Below the pieces are notes generated by a model. The model ran no database searches and was not told where the DNA came from. It was given only the letters and a program-made list of their open reading frames with translations. The position numbers were made by a program, and so were the translations under genes. Below, piece after piece: positions 28,366 to 37,213 of a DNA stretch of 64,000 nucleotides (positions are counted from its first letter, which is position 1; each line of letters starts with the position of its first letter). Source of the stretch: Saccharopolyspora oryzae (GTDB lineage: Bacteria; Actinomycetota; Actinomycetes; Mycobacteriales; Pseudonocardiaceae); the NCBI RefSeq assembly GCF_027853915.1, contig NZ_JAQGLA010000023.1, positions 1 to 64,000 on the forward strand, read 5' to 3'.

Positions 28366-29913
28366 GTGCGGGAACAGAACCAGCCGAGCGCTCCGGGTGC
28401 GCGCGGCGACCGAATCCTGCCCAGCTTCGCCGAGGCGGTGGAGTACGCAGACCAGCAGGTCCGCGCGATCGCGCTGGACGACCTGCGCGCCGCGGGCGTG
28501 TACCGCACGCCCCTGGAGTACTACCTCGTCGGCACCTACCCGCCGCTGAAGTTCCTGCACGACATCGATGAGCACGAGGTGTTCCGGGACGTCACCAGCT
28601 CCCAGAACGTCTACCTGCACATCCCGTTCTGCGAGCAGTACTGCACGTTCTGCCACTTCTACAAGGAGATCAACGCCGCCGACTCCTGGGTGGACCGCTA
28701 CGTCGGGGCACTGCTGGACGACATCTCCGGGGTGCAGCAACGGGTTTCGGCCGAGTCGCCGGAGGGGCTGAACGCCTCGTCGATCTACTTCGGCGGCGGC
28801 ACCCCCTCCTACCTGAAGGCGCCGCAGATCAACCGGTTGTTCGAGCACCTGTGGAAGAACGTCCGGACCCGCCCGGACACCGAGATCACCTTCGAGCTGC
28901 ACCCCGGCGTGGTGCGCCAGCCCGACTACGAGGACCGGCTGGACGCCATCGCCGCCGGCGGGGTCAACCGCTGGGTCTTCGGCATCCAGTCGATGGACGA
29001 GGACGTGCTGACCAAGCTCAACCGCGGGCACGGCCGGGCCGAGGTGTACCGGCTGCTGGAGCTGCTGGACCAGCGCGACATCCACAACCTCAACGTCGAC
29101 CTGATCTTCGGGCTGCCGCTGCAGAACCTGCGCAACTGGTACGACACGATCGTCGAGCTGATGGACGCCGGGATCGAGAAGTTCAACATCTTCCCGCTGA
29201 TGTTCAAGCGGTCCGATCCGATCACCCGCCAGTACATGCGCAACCCGGAGCTGTTCCCGGATGCGGCGGACCGGCTGCGCATGCACTACATGGCCGAGTA
29301 CGTCCTCGACGCGGCCGGATTCGTGCGCGGGCCGGTCTTCTACTACGCCAAGGGCAAGGTGCACTCCCAGCAGCAGCAGAACAAGTTCGACTCCATCGAG
29401 GAGGACAACCTGGTCGCGCTCGGGGTCAGCGGCTTCGGCTACATCGGCGGCACCCAGTACTACAACGTGTGCGACAACCAGCAGTACATGGACGCCATCA
29501 GCGCGGGCAAGGCGCCGGTGTGGCGGGGCCACACGCTGCCCGACGAGGAACGGGTGCGCCGCGCGATCATGTTCGGCATCCGCTCCGGCGGCGTGAACTT
29601 CGACGTGCTGCAGCAGCGCTACGGCATCGACGCGGGGGAGTTGTTCGCCCCCGAGATCGGCAGGCTGAGCGACCTCGGACTGGTCTCGGTCGAGGGCGCG
29701 CAGATGAACCTGACGGATCTGGGCTGCACCTTCGTCGACGGCATCGGCTACCTGTTCGCCAGCGAGGAGATCACCTCGTACGTGGCCGGGGCCAACGAGC
29801 TGATCGTCTCGCCCTCGCAGGACCCGGTGGACCGCTACGACTACTCGCCGATCGGCCGGCTCGACCTGCCGGGCGGGATCGCCGACCGCTACCGGGACGG
29901 GGCGCGCTCATGA
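28366..29913 (+). CDS. HemN/HemW-like radical SAM enzyme (class C methyltransferase or cyclopropanase candidate)
   Basis: 515 residues from a GTG at 28366 preceded by GGAGGAGA. VYLHIPFCEQYCTFCHFY holds the [4Fe-4S] CxxxCxxC (C89, C93, C96) in the exact HemN/HemW context. YFGGGTPS is the SAM-binding GGE-like element. A HemN-type C-terminal domain follows (MFGIRSGGVNFDVLQQRYG). In secondary-metabolite clusters such proteins are often class C radical SAM methyltransferases or cyclopropane-forming enzymes (NosN, C10P, Jaw5 types). It is the first gene of the operon and overlaps the aminotransferase start (ATGA). A true HemW housekeeping role is unlikely in this setting. Confidence 0.85.
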   Translation: MREQNQPSAPGARGDRILPSFAEAVEYADQQVRAIALDDLRAAGVYRTPLEYYLVGTYPPLKFLHDIDEHEVFRDVTSSQNVYLHIPFCEQYCTFCHFYKEINAADSWVDRYVGALLDDISGVQQRVSAESPEGLNASSIYFGGGTPSYLKAPQINRLFEHLWKNVRTRPDTEITFELHPGVVRQPDYEDRLDAIAAGGVNRWVFGIQSMDEDVLTKLNRGHGRAEVYRLLELLDQRDIHNLNVDLIFGLPLQNLRNWYDTIVELMDAGIEKFNIFPLMFKRSDPITRQYMRNPELFPDAADRLRMHYMAEYVLDAAGFVRGPVFYYAKGKVHSQQQQNKFDSIEEDNLVALGVSGFGYIGGTQYYNVCDNQQYMDAISAGKAPVWRGHTLPDEERVRRAIMFGIRSGGVNFDVLQQRYGIDAGELFAPEIGRLSDLGLVSVEGAQMNLTDLGCTFVDGIGYLFASEEITSYVAGANELIVSPSQDPVDRYDYSPIGRLDLPGGIADRYRDGARS

Positions 29914-31100
29914 CCGCGGTCAGCGCCCCGCCGATCGAGAAGTGGCAGGACGTCGTCCCGTACCTGCTGGCCGTGGACCAGGGCTGGCACAACCTGGCGA
30001 CCGGCATGCCGCTGGAGCTGCCCGCGATTTCCGACGCCGTGCGGGAGGCCTTCCGCGCCGCCGTGGCGGATCCGAGCTTCACCAGCCGCGTCACCCGGTA
30101 CCACGGTGTGCACGGGGACCCGGAACTGCGCGAGCAGCTCGCGGGCCGCTACGCCGAGCGGTTCTCGCTGCCGGTGTCGGGTGCGAACGTGCTGATCACG
30201 CCCGGCGCGCAGGCCGCCTTCCACTACATCTCGGAGCTGATGGCCGACCGGGGCAAGAAGGTGGTGCTGTTCGGGCCGGAGTACCCCGGATACCTGACGC
30301 ACCGCGACGTCGCCTACGACATGGTGCCGGCCGAGGTGGTGACCGAGGGCGACGACGAGTTCCGCTACGTCCCGCCGCGCGGTGCGCTGAGCAGCGACGT
30401 CGGTGCGGTGGTGGTCTCGCGGCCCAGCAACCCCGCAGGGAACGTGATCTCCGACGAGGCGCTGGCCGAACTGGCCCGGGAATGCGCCGAGGTCGGGGCG
30501 CTGCTGGTGGTCGACAACGCGTACGCCCCGGTGGTTCCGGGGCTGGCCTTCCGCGAGCTCGGGATGCCGTGGGCGGACAACGTGGTGCTGGTCCAGAGCT
30601 TCTCGAAGGCCGCGCTGGCCGGGGAGCGGCTGGGCTTCGTGATCGCGCCGGAACCGCTGATCGAGCTGTTCGGCGGGTTCCAGTCGCAGGTCGCCACGTT
30701 CCCGCCGCAGCTGGTGCAGCTGGCCGTGCTGATCCTGCTGCGCGACGACCGGTACCTCGAGCTGTGCCACCGCGATCTGCGCGAGAGCTACCGGCAGCGC
30801 CACCAGCTCATCCGGGAAGTCCTGGACGCGCGGTTGCAGGTGCCGTTCCGGTTGCACGCCTCCGACGGCGGGCAGTTCCGCTGGCTGCACCTGCCGGAGC
30901 TCGAGACGTCCACTTCGGAGCTGTTCCACGAGCTGAAGGACCGCGGTGTGCTCATCGCCCCGTCCGCCCCGTTCTACCTGCCGCACCTGCACGGCGAGCC
31001 GCACGCGCGCCGGTCGGTGCGCATCGGGGTGACCGCGACGCACACCGAGATCGAGCAGGGCCTCGGGATCCTCGCGGAGGTGGTCAATGCCGGACGCTGA
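29910..31100 (+). CDS. PLP-dependent class I/II aminotransferase (valine-pyruvate transaminase-like)
   Basis: 396 residues, fold type I. The PLP lysine is in SFSKAALAGERLG, the PLP aspartate in VVDNAYAP, SRPSNPAGNVI is the usual NPxG loop, and the C-terminal Arg is in RRSVRIGVTAT. The general pattern resembles AvtA, which exchanges alanine or pyruvate with branched amino or keto acids. It overlaps the radical SAM gene by four bases and the ThDP gene by 14, so it is translationally coupled to both. It may supply or remove an alpha-keto acid for the following ThDP enzyme. Confidence 0.88.
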   Translation: MTAVSAPPIEKWQDVVPYLLAVDQGWHNLATGMPLELPAISDAVREAFRAAVADPSFTSRVTRYHGVHGDPELREQLAGRYAERFSLPVSGANVLITPGAQAAFHYISELMADRGKKVVLFGPEYPGYLTHRDVAYDMVPAEVVTEGDDEFRYVPPRGALSSDVGAVVVSRPSNPAGNVISDEALAELARECAEVGALLVVDNAYAPVVPGLAFRELGMPWADNVVLVQSFSKAALAGERLGFVIAPEPLIELFGGFQSQVATFPPQLVQLAVLILLRDDRYLELCHRDLRESYRQRHQLIREVLDARLQVPFRLHASDGGQFRWLHLPELETSTSELFHELKDRGVLIAPSAPFYLPHLHGEPHARRSVRIGVTATHTEIEQGLGILAEVVNAGR

Positions 31101-32760
31101 GCGCAAGCGGGTCGTGGACCGCATCGTCGACCACCTCGACTCCGCCGGTGTGCGGCACGTCTTCGGCGTGCACGGGGCCAACGTCGAAGACCTCTACGAC
31201 GCGATCTCCCACGGCTCCGGCCGGGTGACCGGGGTCGTCGGCAAGCACGAGTTCTCCGCCGGGGCGATGGCCGAGGGCTACCACCGGGCGAGCAACCGCC
31301 TGGCCGTGGTCGCGGCCACCTCCGGCGGCGGGGCGCTCAACCTCGTTCCGGCGCTCGGCGAAGCCTACGCGTCCGGGGTTCCGCTGCTCGCCCTGATCGG
31401 GCAGCCGCCGACCTCGCTGGAGGGACGCGGTGCGTTCCAGGACCAGAGCGGGCTCAACGGCTCGCTGAACGGTCCGGCGCTGTTCGCCGCGGTGTCGCGG
31501 TTCTGCGCCCGGGTGGAGAAACCGGACGAGATCGCCGACCTGCTGCCGCGCGCGATGCACGCCGCCGAGCGCGAGCGGGGGCCTGCCGTTCTGCTGATCC
31601 CGAAGGACGTCCAGCAGGCGGTGACCGAGCTGGAACCGGTGGACCTCCCGGTCGAGGAGGAGGAACCCGGCGAACTCGACCGACAGGTGCTGCGGGCGCT
31701 GGAAGCGGCTCGGAGCGGCGGGCCGACGTTGATCGTGGCCGGTTCGGGCGTGGTGCGCGTGGACGCGCGTGCGGAGCTGGCGGGCTTGGCCGAGCGCCTC
31801 GGTGCGTGGGTGGCGGTGGAACCGGACGCCAAGGACGTCTTCGACAACCACGACCCGCGGTTCGTCGGGGTGGCCGGTGCGAACGGGCATCCCAGCGTGC
31901 GGCACTGCCTGGACCGCGCGCGGACCCTCGTCCTGGTGGGTACGAGGTTCCCGCAAGTGGCTCGAGCCGGGCTCGAAGCTTCGTTGCAGGGCACGGAGAT
32001 CGTCTGCTTCGACCGGCAGGCTCCCCACGTCGGGGACGAGGCGCTGCTGGAAACCGGTGAGCTGCGGGCGAGCTTGCGGTCGGCCGTCCAGCAGCTGTCC
32101 GGGGAAGCACCGGCAACACCGCCGCACGACGGGCTGGACTTCCTGCCGCACGAGCGCACCGAAGGAGACCGGATCGCGCTGCGCGAGGTCGTCGGGACGA
32201 TCGCCGACGCGGTGCCGGACGACGCGGTCGTGGTCTCCGACGCGGGCAACACCGGGTGCGGCGTGCTGCACTTCCTCCCGGCGCCCGCCCGCGGCCGCTA
32301 CCTGCTCGCGCTGGGCATGGGTGGCATGGGCTTCAGCTTCGGCGCCGGGATCGGCGCGGCGTTCGCCACCGGGCGGCGCACCTTCGTGCTGGCCGGCGAC
32401 GGCTCGTTCTACATGCACGGCATGGAGGTGCACACCGCGGTCGAGCACGACCTGCCGGTCACCTTCGTGATCTTCAACAACAACTCGCACGCGGCCTGCA
32501 AGTCGCGCGAGGAGCTGTTCTACGACGGCGAGCACACCTACAACGCCTTCCGGGACAGCGACATCGGCGCGGGGATCGCCGCGATGTTCCCGTCCATCCG
32601 GGCGCGGACCGTCCGGACCCTCGACGAGCTGCGGGCCTTCCTGGCCGGGAGCACCACCGGTCCGTCGCTGGTGTCGGTCGAGATGCGCCCCGACGAGATG
32701 CCGCCCTACCTGCCGTTCGTGCCGACCGATGATTCGACCGAGAGGACATCGCCGAAGTGA
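31087..32760 (+). CDS. ThDP-dependent enzyme, acetolactate synthase/benzoylformate decarboxylase superfamily
   Basis: 557 residues. Three-domain POX-type layout: the N-terminal PYR domain has the catalytic Glu in GKHEFSAGAMAEGY, there is a central domain, and the C-terminal PP domain has the ThDP/Mg motif GDGSFYMHGMEVHTAVEHDLPVTFVIFNNN. It would decarboxylate a 2-keto acid and either release an aldehyde or transfer the acyl unit. The partner aminotransferase just upstream can produce such a keto acid. The substrate is not predictable. It may be an ALS-like catalytic chain without its regulatory subunit. Confidence 0.88.
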   Translation: MPDAERKRVVDRIVDHLDSAGVRHVFGVHGANVEDLYDAISHGSGRVTGVVGKHEFSAGAMAEGYHRASNRLAVVAATSGGGALNLVPALGEAYASGVPLLALIGQPPTSLEGRGAFQDQSGLNGSLNGPALFAAVSRFCARVEKPDEIADLLPRAMHAAERERGPAVLLIPKDVQQAVTELEPVDLPVEEEEPGELDRQVLRALEAARSGGPTLIVAGSGVVRVDARAELAGLAERLGAWVAVEPDAKDVFDNHDPRFVGVAGANGHPSVRHCLDRARTLVLVGTRFPQVARAGLEASLQGTEIVCFDRQAPHVGDEALLETGELRASLRSAVQQLSGEAPATPPHDGLDFLPHERTEGDRIALREVVGTIADAVPDDAVVVSDAGNTGCGVLHFLPAPARGRYLLALGMGGMGFSFGAGIGAAFATGRRTFVLAGDGSFYMHGMEVHTAVEHDLPVTFVIFNNNSHAACKSREELFYDGEHTYNAFRDSDIGAGIAAMFPSIRARTVRTLDELRAFLAGSTTGPSLVSVEMRPDEMPPYLPFVPTDDSTERTSPK

Positions 32761-33398
32761 GGGTTTCCGACGAAGAACTGGCCGAGATCCCAGGGCTGGC
32801 CCGCTGCGAGACCCGGTCCATGGCCGAGATCGTCGAGCAGGCCAAGAAGGCCACCAAGGACTCCTACCCGCACGAGGAGGTCTACGGGGACTTCTGCACC
32901 CTGCACACCTACATCGACTGCCCGCCCCGCGACGTGTTCGACTACCTGGCCGACGTGCACAGCCAGGAGGAGTACACCTTCAGCGTGCGGGGCCTGCAGC
33001 CGGTCGACGACACCGGGCTGCACGTGGGCTGGGACCGGGTGGACGAGATGACCCGGATCTTCCTGCGCATCGAGTCCAACCCGGACGCGATGACCATCGA
33101 CTACCACGCCGCCTGGGACCAGGGCGAGGACCTGTGGATGATCTACCTCTTCCGCGTCCTGCCCGCCGAGCTGGTGCTCAAGAAGCCGGGGTCGGTGGTG
33201 ATGATGACCAACTGCCACCACCCGTACTACGCCGAGAACCCGTACCCGGAGAAGTCGCCCGGCCCGGACCGGGTGTGGGTCGGCGAGCTGTGGCGGTACT
33301 TCAACGCCGGCCACCGCATCGAGATGGACAACACCAAGGCCATCCTCGAACACCGGCACCGCAACGGGATCCCGATCGTGCCGGGGGTCGTGCGGTGA
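32757..33398 (+). CDS. SRPBCC/START-fold protein (polyketide cyclase/aromatase-like)
   Basis: 213 residues, GTG overlapping the previous stop. The central part has the helix-grip pattern: TLHTYIDCPPRDVFDYLADVHSQEEYTFSVRG at the start, then alternating strands and a C-terminal helix region. The fold binds hydrophobic ligands in a cavity, and cluster-encoded members are often cyclases or aromatases. Many Tyr, Trp and His residues line the second half (NCHHPYYAENPYP). It is between the ThDP and KAS III-like genes, with overlaps on both sides. Confidence 0.72.
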   Translation: MRVSDEELAEIPGLARCETRSMAEIVEQAKKATKDSYPHEEVYGDFCTLHTYIDCPPRDVFDYLADVHSQEEYTFSVRGLQPVDDTGLHVGWDRVDEMTRIFLRIESNPDAMTIDYHAAWDQGEDLWMIYLFRVLPAELVLKKPGSVVMMTNCHHPYYAENPYPEKSPGPDRVWVGELWRYFNAGHRIEMDNTKAILEHRHRNGIPIVPGVVR

Positions 33399-34408
33399 AG
33401 CCGGTCAGCCTGATCGACGTCGCCAGCTACCAGCCGCCGGACCAGGTCGGCCGCGAGTACTTCGAGCAGTACTCGCGGCCGGACGACCCGCTGCTGCGCA
33501 ACCCGATGTTCCGGGCGCCGGAGTTCCGCCGGTACGCCTCGCGGGAGCAGACCGGGGCCGACCTCATCGAGCAGGCCGCGCACGCGCTGGCGGAGCGGCA
33601 CGGAACCGGCGTGCTCCGCGACGTCGACGTCCTCATCACCTACAACGCGCTCCCGGACGTGCCGTTCCTGGGCTCGGGCGCGGAGGTCGCGCGACGGCTC
33701 GGTGCGCAGCCGGAGTCCATAGTGGACCTCCACAACGGGCACTGCGTGGTGTTCCCGCACATGCTCGACCTGGCGCGCAAGGTGCTCCAGGAGCAGGGGG
33801 CCAGGACCGCGCTGCTGTGCGTGTCGCAGAACGCGGGCAAGATCTTCACCCAGCCCGGCGTGCGGACCTCGGCGCACGCGTCGGTGCCGGGCGACGGTGC
33901 GGCGGTGGCGCTGGTGGCGGCGTCGGACGAATCGCCGATCCTGGCCACGAAGGTGCAGCACCACCCGGAGTTCGCGCCGGACGTCAACATCACCCTCGCC
34001 GACGGCCGGCTGTACTGGGAACCGGGCACCGCGGAGATGGACGTCGGGTTCGACAACACCAAGGCGCAGAACGTCATCGAGCGCGGCACCAAGATCGTGC
34101 CCGAGGTGGTCCGCGAGGTGCTCGGCCGCATCGAGCACGACGTGGCCGACGTCGACCTGCTGATCACCAACCAGCCGAACCGGCTGCTGCTGCGGAACTG
34201 GTCGCGGGACCTGGGCATCGACCCGGCCAAGCACTTCGACACCTTCGACTCCTACGGGAACCTCTTCGGCGCCGGCGTGCCGGTCAGCCTCGACCACGCG
34301 CTGCGGGCCGACCGGATCGCGCCCGGATCGCTGGTGGTGCTCGCCGGATTCGCCGGAGCGGGGGAGATGTCGGCGTGCGCCGCGATCAGGTGGCAGGGCG
34401 GGAACTAG
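33395..34408 (+). CDS. KAS III-like ketosynthase/acyltransferase with altered catalytic triad
   Basis: 337 residues, GTG start overlapping the upstream stop. FabH-like thiolase fold: the nucleophile region is VDLHNGHCVVFPHMLDLA (Cys kept, the usual 'AACSGF' replaced), the His position reads NQPNRLL in place of HQAN (His to Asn), and the Asn is in SYGNLFGAGVP. Loss of the His argues against normal malonyl decarboxylative condensation and points to acyl transfer or a starter-unit role, as in some KAS III homologues that form esters or prime PKSs. Its TAG stop codon lies inside the terminal repeat of the ~256-bp element that follows. Confidence 0.82.
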   Translation: MKPVSLIDVASYQPPDQVGREYFEQYSRPDDPLLRNPMFRAPEFRRYASREQTGADLIEQAAHALAERHGTGVLRDVDVLITYNALPDVPFLGSGAEVARRLGAQPESIVDLHNGHCVVFPHMLDLARKVLQEQGARTALLCVSQNAGKIFTQPGVRTSAHASVPGDGAAVALVAASDESPILATKVQHHPEFAPDVNITLADGRLYWEPGTAEMDVGFDNTKAQNVIERGTKIVPEVVREVLGRIEHDVADVDLLITNQPNRLLLRNWSRDLGIDPAKHFDTFDSYGNLFGAGVPVSLDHALRADRIAPGSLVVLAGFAGAGEMSACAAIRWQGGN

Positions 34409-34661
34409 TGAGCCCTTTCCATCTTGTCCGGTCTGCGACCGCGAAGCACGAACGGCGCCGCGCGGTGAGGGTCGCATGCGCCGTCAGGCGCATAGCCCAC
34501 CCTCGCAGCTGGCACCGCCGCGGGTTCTCAGCGTTCGCCTGGCGAGGACGGCCCGACTGCCGTGTATTGGCATACATAAAGTCGGGCACCCGGAGTCCAG
34601 GCGGGCGCTGAGGTTCCGCTACTTGCACCGCTACGCAAAACGAGGGTGGAAAAACCTCATG
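34406..34661 (-). repeat. ~256-bp terminal-inverted-repeat element, copy A
   Basis: Matches the reverse complement of 48665-48920, about 85% by eye, including a 43-bp identical core (34511-34553). The ends are imperfect inverted repeats around CTTTCCATC and GGTGGAAAA. Inside, GTCGCATGCGCC and GGCGCATAGCCC can form a hairpin. It starts in the KAS III stop codon and ends just before the ribosome binding site of the ACP gene. MITE-like or a mobile RNA regulatory element; no coding function is seen. Confidence 0.8.
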
Positions 34662-34675
34662 TGGAAGGGAACCGG

Positions 34676-34921
34676 ATGAGCGGGGAGACCAAGACCTCCG
34701 TGGAGAGCACGGCGCTGGCGTTGCTGGCCGAGGTGCTCTACGTGGAGGTGAGCAAGATCGACATGTCGACCAGCTTCACCGAGCTGGGCCTGGACTCCAT
34801 CCTCGCGGTGGAGTACGTCGCGATGATCAAGTCCGAGCTCGGCGTCGCCGAGACCGTCGAATCCCTCTACGAGCACGGCACGCCCGAGGCGTTCGTCAAG
34901 CACCTCGCCGCGAACGCGTAG
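34676..34921 (+). CDS. acyl carrier protein
   Basis: 81 residues from ATG 34676 with AAGGGA upstream. One carrier domain with phosphopantetheine attachment Ser in ELGLDSILAVEYVAMIKSELG. It is the first gene after the ~256-bp repeat and probably carries the growing acyl chain or the acetoacetyl-type substrate of the beta-branching enzymes. It lies 8 bp upstream of a second, different carrier protein. Confidence 0.93.
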   Translation: MSGETKTSVESTALALLAEVLYVEVSKIDMSTSFTELGLDSILAVEYVAMIKSELGVAETVESLYEHGTPEAFVKHLAANA

Positions 34922-34929
34922 GGGATGCC

Positions 34930-35187
34930 GTGCTGACCAGGGAAGAGGTCTTCGCGGTGGTGCGCGCGAACATCCTGTCGGTGCGCCCGGACATCGACCC
35001 TGCCGAGATCGGCGAGGACCGCAGCATGACCGACCTGGGCTGCGACTCGCTGGACCGGATGGACGTGGTCGTCGGATCGCTCGACGCGATGGGGCTGGAG
35101 CTGAACTCCGAGACCTTCGCCGGAGTGCACGACATCGGCGGCCTGGTCGACGTGCTGCTGGCGAACGCCAACGCGAACGAACCGTGA
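34930..35187 (+). CDS. acyl carrier protein (donor ACP of the beta-branching cassette)
   Basis: 85 residues, GTG start. Carrier domain with DLGCDSLDRMDVVVGSLDAMGLEL. The 'GCDSLDR' surroundings are typical of discrete donor ACPs in HMG-CoA-synthase cassettes rather than of modular PKS carriers. It is directly upstream of the HCS gene. I infer that it holds malonyl and then acetyl after decarboxylation by the Cys-to-Ser ketosynthase, and donates acetyl to HCS. Confidence 0.92.
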   Translation: MLTREEVFAVVRANILSVRPDIDPAEIGEDRSMTDLGCDSLDRMDVVVGSLDAMGLELNSETFAGVHDIGGLVDVLLANANANEP

Positions 35188-35243
35188 CCGGGCCGCCTCG
35201 CCTCCTGGGGCGGGGCGGCACCCGGGTCGGAAGGAAAGCACAG

Positions 35244-36479
35244 ATGAACTTCGGAAACGCGCATCGGGTGGGCATCGACGCGGTGGGCGCCTACTGCGGC
35301 AGCGCCTACCTGGAGACCGAGGACCTGTTCGCCGCTCGCGGTCTCGACTCGGCGCGGATCGGCAACCTGGGGTTGCGGCGCAAGAGCGTGGCCGCCCCCG
35401 GTGAGGACATCGTGGCGATGGCGGCCACCGCGGCCCGGCCGGTCGTCGACGCGCTCACCGACGCCGAACGCCGGAGCATCCGGACGCTGGTGGTGGCCAC
35501 CGAGTCGCCGCTGGACCTGTCGAAGGCGGCGAGCACGCACGTGCACCGCCTGCTGGACCTGCCGCGGCAGTGCCGGTTGTTCGAGGTCAAGCAGGCCTGC
35601 CACGGCGGTGTCGCGGCCCTGCAGCTGGCGGCGTCGGTGGTGGCCGCCGAACCGGGCAGCCGGGCGCTGGTGATCGCCTCGGACACGCCGGTGCCGACCC
35701 GGGGCTCGTACATGGAGCCCGCGCAGGGCGCCGCGGCGGTGGCGGTGCTGGTCGGGGAGGAGCCCCGGATCGTCGAGCTGGAGCTGGGCACCTCCGGTTG
35801 CTACGGCTACGAGACGCCCGACTTCTTCCGCCCGGCGCCGGACGTCGACGTGATGGACACCGACCTGTCCCTGATGGCCTACCTGGACTGCCTGCTGGGC
35901 GCGTTCGCCGACCACGCCGCGCGCAAGCCGGGGGTCGACTTCGTCGAGTCCTACGACCTGCTGGCGATGCACACCCCGTTCCCGGGGATGGTCCGCGGCG
36001 CGCACCGCACCGGCGTGCGCAAGCTGTCCGACCTGGGCCGGGGTGGTGAGCAAGAGGACTTCGCACGCCGGGTGGCGCCCTCGCTGCGGTTCCCCGAGCA
36101 GGTCGGCAACATCTACTCCGGAACGACTCTGCTGGCGCTGATCAGCGCGATCGCCGCGGCGCCGACCGAGGAGCGGCTGTCGGTGGGCGTGTTCAGCTAC
36201 GGATCCGGGTGCGCCTCGGAGTTCCTCGCCGGTGAAGTCGTGCCCGGTGCGCGGCAGCTGGTCGCCGGAACCGGGCTGGAGCGCGAACTCGCGGACCGCA
36301 CCAGGCTGACCGTCGAGGACTACGACGCGGCCGTGGACCGGGCGCAGGCCGTCGGGTTCGGCGCCGAGCACGGCGAGGTCGACGGTGCGGAGCTGGAGAG
36401 CTGGGGAACCGGTGGGCGTCCGAGAGCGGTGCTGGCCTCGGTCGCCGACTACCGCAGGGAATACCGATGGCTCCAGTGA
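35244..36479 (+). CDS. HMG-CoA-synthase-like beta-branching enzyme (HCS)
   Basis: 411 residues from ATG 35244 with GGAAGGA upstream. HMG-CoA synthase fold with the full catalytic set: E87 (VVATESPLD), C119 (VKQACHGG) and H243 (LAMHTPFPG). In PKS clusters this homologue (MupH, CurD, PksG) adds acetyl from a donor ACP to the beta-ketone of an ACP-bound chain. The cluster encodes all its usual partners: donor ACP, decarboxylating ketosynthase and two hydratase-like enzymes. Its 3' end overlaps the first hydratase-like gene by 13 bp. Confidence 0.93.
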   Translation: MNFGNAHRVGIDAVGAYCGSAYLETEDLFAARGLDSARIGNLGLRRKSVAAPGEDIVAMAATAARPVVDALTDAERRSIRTLVVATESPLDLSKAASTHVHRLLDLPRQCRLFEVKQACHGGVAALQLAASVVAAEPGSRALVIASDTPVPTRGSYMEPAQGAAAVAVLVGEEPRIVELELGTSGCYGYETPDFFRPAPDVDVMDTDLSLMAYLDCLLGAFADHAARKPGVDFVESYDLLAMHTPFPGMVRGAHRTGVRKLSDLGRGGEQEDFARRVAPSLRFPEQVGNIYSGTTLLALISAIAAAPTEERLSVGVFSYGSGCASEFLAGEVVPGARQLVAGTGLERELADRTRLTVEDYDAAVDRAQAVGFGAEHGEVDGAELESWGTGGRPRAVLASVADYRREYRWLQ

Positions 36480-37213
36480 GCGTGGAGATCAGCGGTGCTT
36501 GCGCGCGGCTGCGGTTGTGCCGTCCGGAAGCGGGCAACGCCTTGCGCGGTGATGTGGTGGGCGAGCTGCTCGGCGGCCTTCGCATCGCGGAGCGGACACC
36601 GGGTTGCTGTGCGGTCGTCCTGACCGCAGAAGGGGACTCCTTCTGCTCCGGAATCGATCTGTCCATAGTGGAGTCTCCAGGTTCCTGGACGGCCGTGGAC
36701 GGAAGGGCTTTGTGGGAACTGCTGTCCGGGCTGGCTACCAGTCCGCTGGTGACCGTCGCGGTGGTGGACGGCCGCGCGACGGGCGGCGGGGTGGGGCTGG
36801 CGAGCAGCTGCGACTTCGTGCTGGCCGGGCCGAACGCGCGCTTCCGCCTCACCGAACTGCTGATCGGCCTGGTACCGGCGCTGATCACCCCGTTCGTCTC
36901 GGCCCGGATCGGCACGCGGGAGGTGTTCCGCAGATCGGTCCTGGCTGACGAGCTCGACGCCGCCGAGGCCCACGCGCTCGGTTTGGCCGACGAAGTGGTG
37001 GAAGAACCGGAAGAGGCGCTGCGGCGGATCCTGCGCGCACTGCGGCGCATGCCGAGGCCTGAAGCAGTTGGCGATCTCAAGTCCTGCCACCGGATTCTCG
37101 ATCCGCTGCCGGAGGACTACTTCGACCACGCGCACCGCATGTTCGAACGAGCGGTCACCGATCCGGGCGTGCGTTCCCGGGTGCAGCGGCTGCGCGAGGA
37201 GGGGTTGCTGTGA
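36467..37213 (+). CDS. enoyl-CoA hydratase-like enzyme 1 (ECH1, dehydratase of the beta-branch)
   Basis: 248 residues, crotonase fold. SFCSGIDLS and VDGRATGGGVGLASSCDFVLAG are the two oxyanion-hole regions, and FRLTELLIGLVPA carries the conserved Glu. Sequence features and position after HCS fit ECH1 (CurE/MupJ type), which dehydrates the HMG-ACP intermediate to a glutaconyl-type product. Translationally coupled to HCS and to the next crotonase. Confidence 0.87.
   Translation: MAPVSVEISGACARLRLCRPEAGNALRGDVVGELLGGLRIAERTPGCCAVVLTAEGDSFCSGIDLSIVESPGSWTAVDGRALWELLSGLATSPLVTVAVVDGRATGGGVGLASSCDFVLAGPNARFRLTELLIGLVPALITPFVSARIGTREVFRRSVLADELDAAEAHALGLADEVVEEPEEALRRILRALRRMPRPEAVGDLKSCHRILDPLPEDYFDHAHRMFERAVTDPGVRSRVQRLREEGLL

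Noticed and set aside
28366..29913. Housekeeping coproporphyrinogen oxidase/HemW
   Set aside because: Cluster position, translational coupling to an aminotransferase and association with HCS-cassette genes favour a biosynthetic radical SAM role, though sequence alone cannot exclude HemW.
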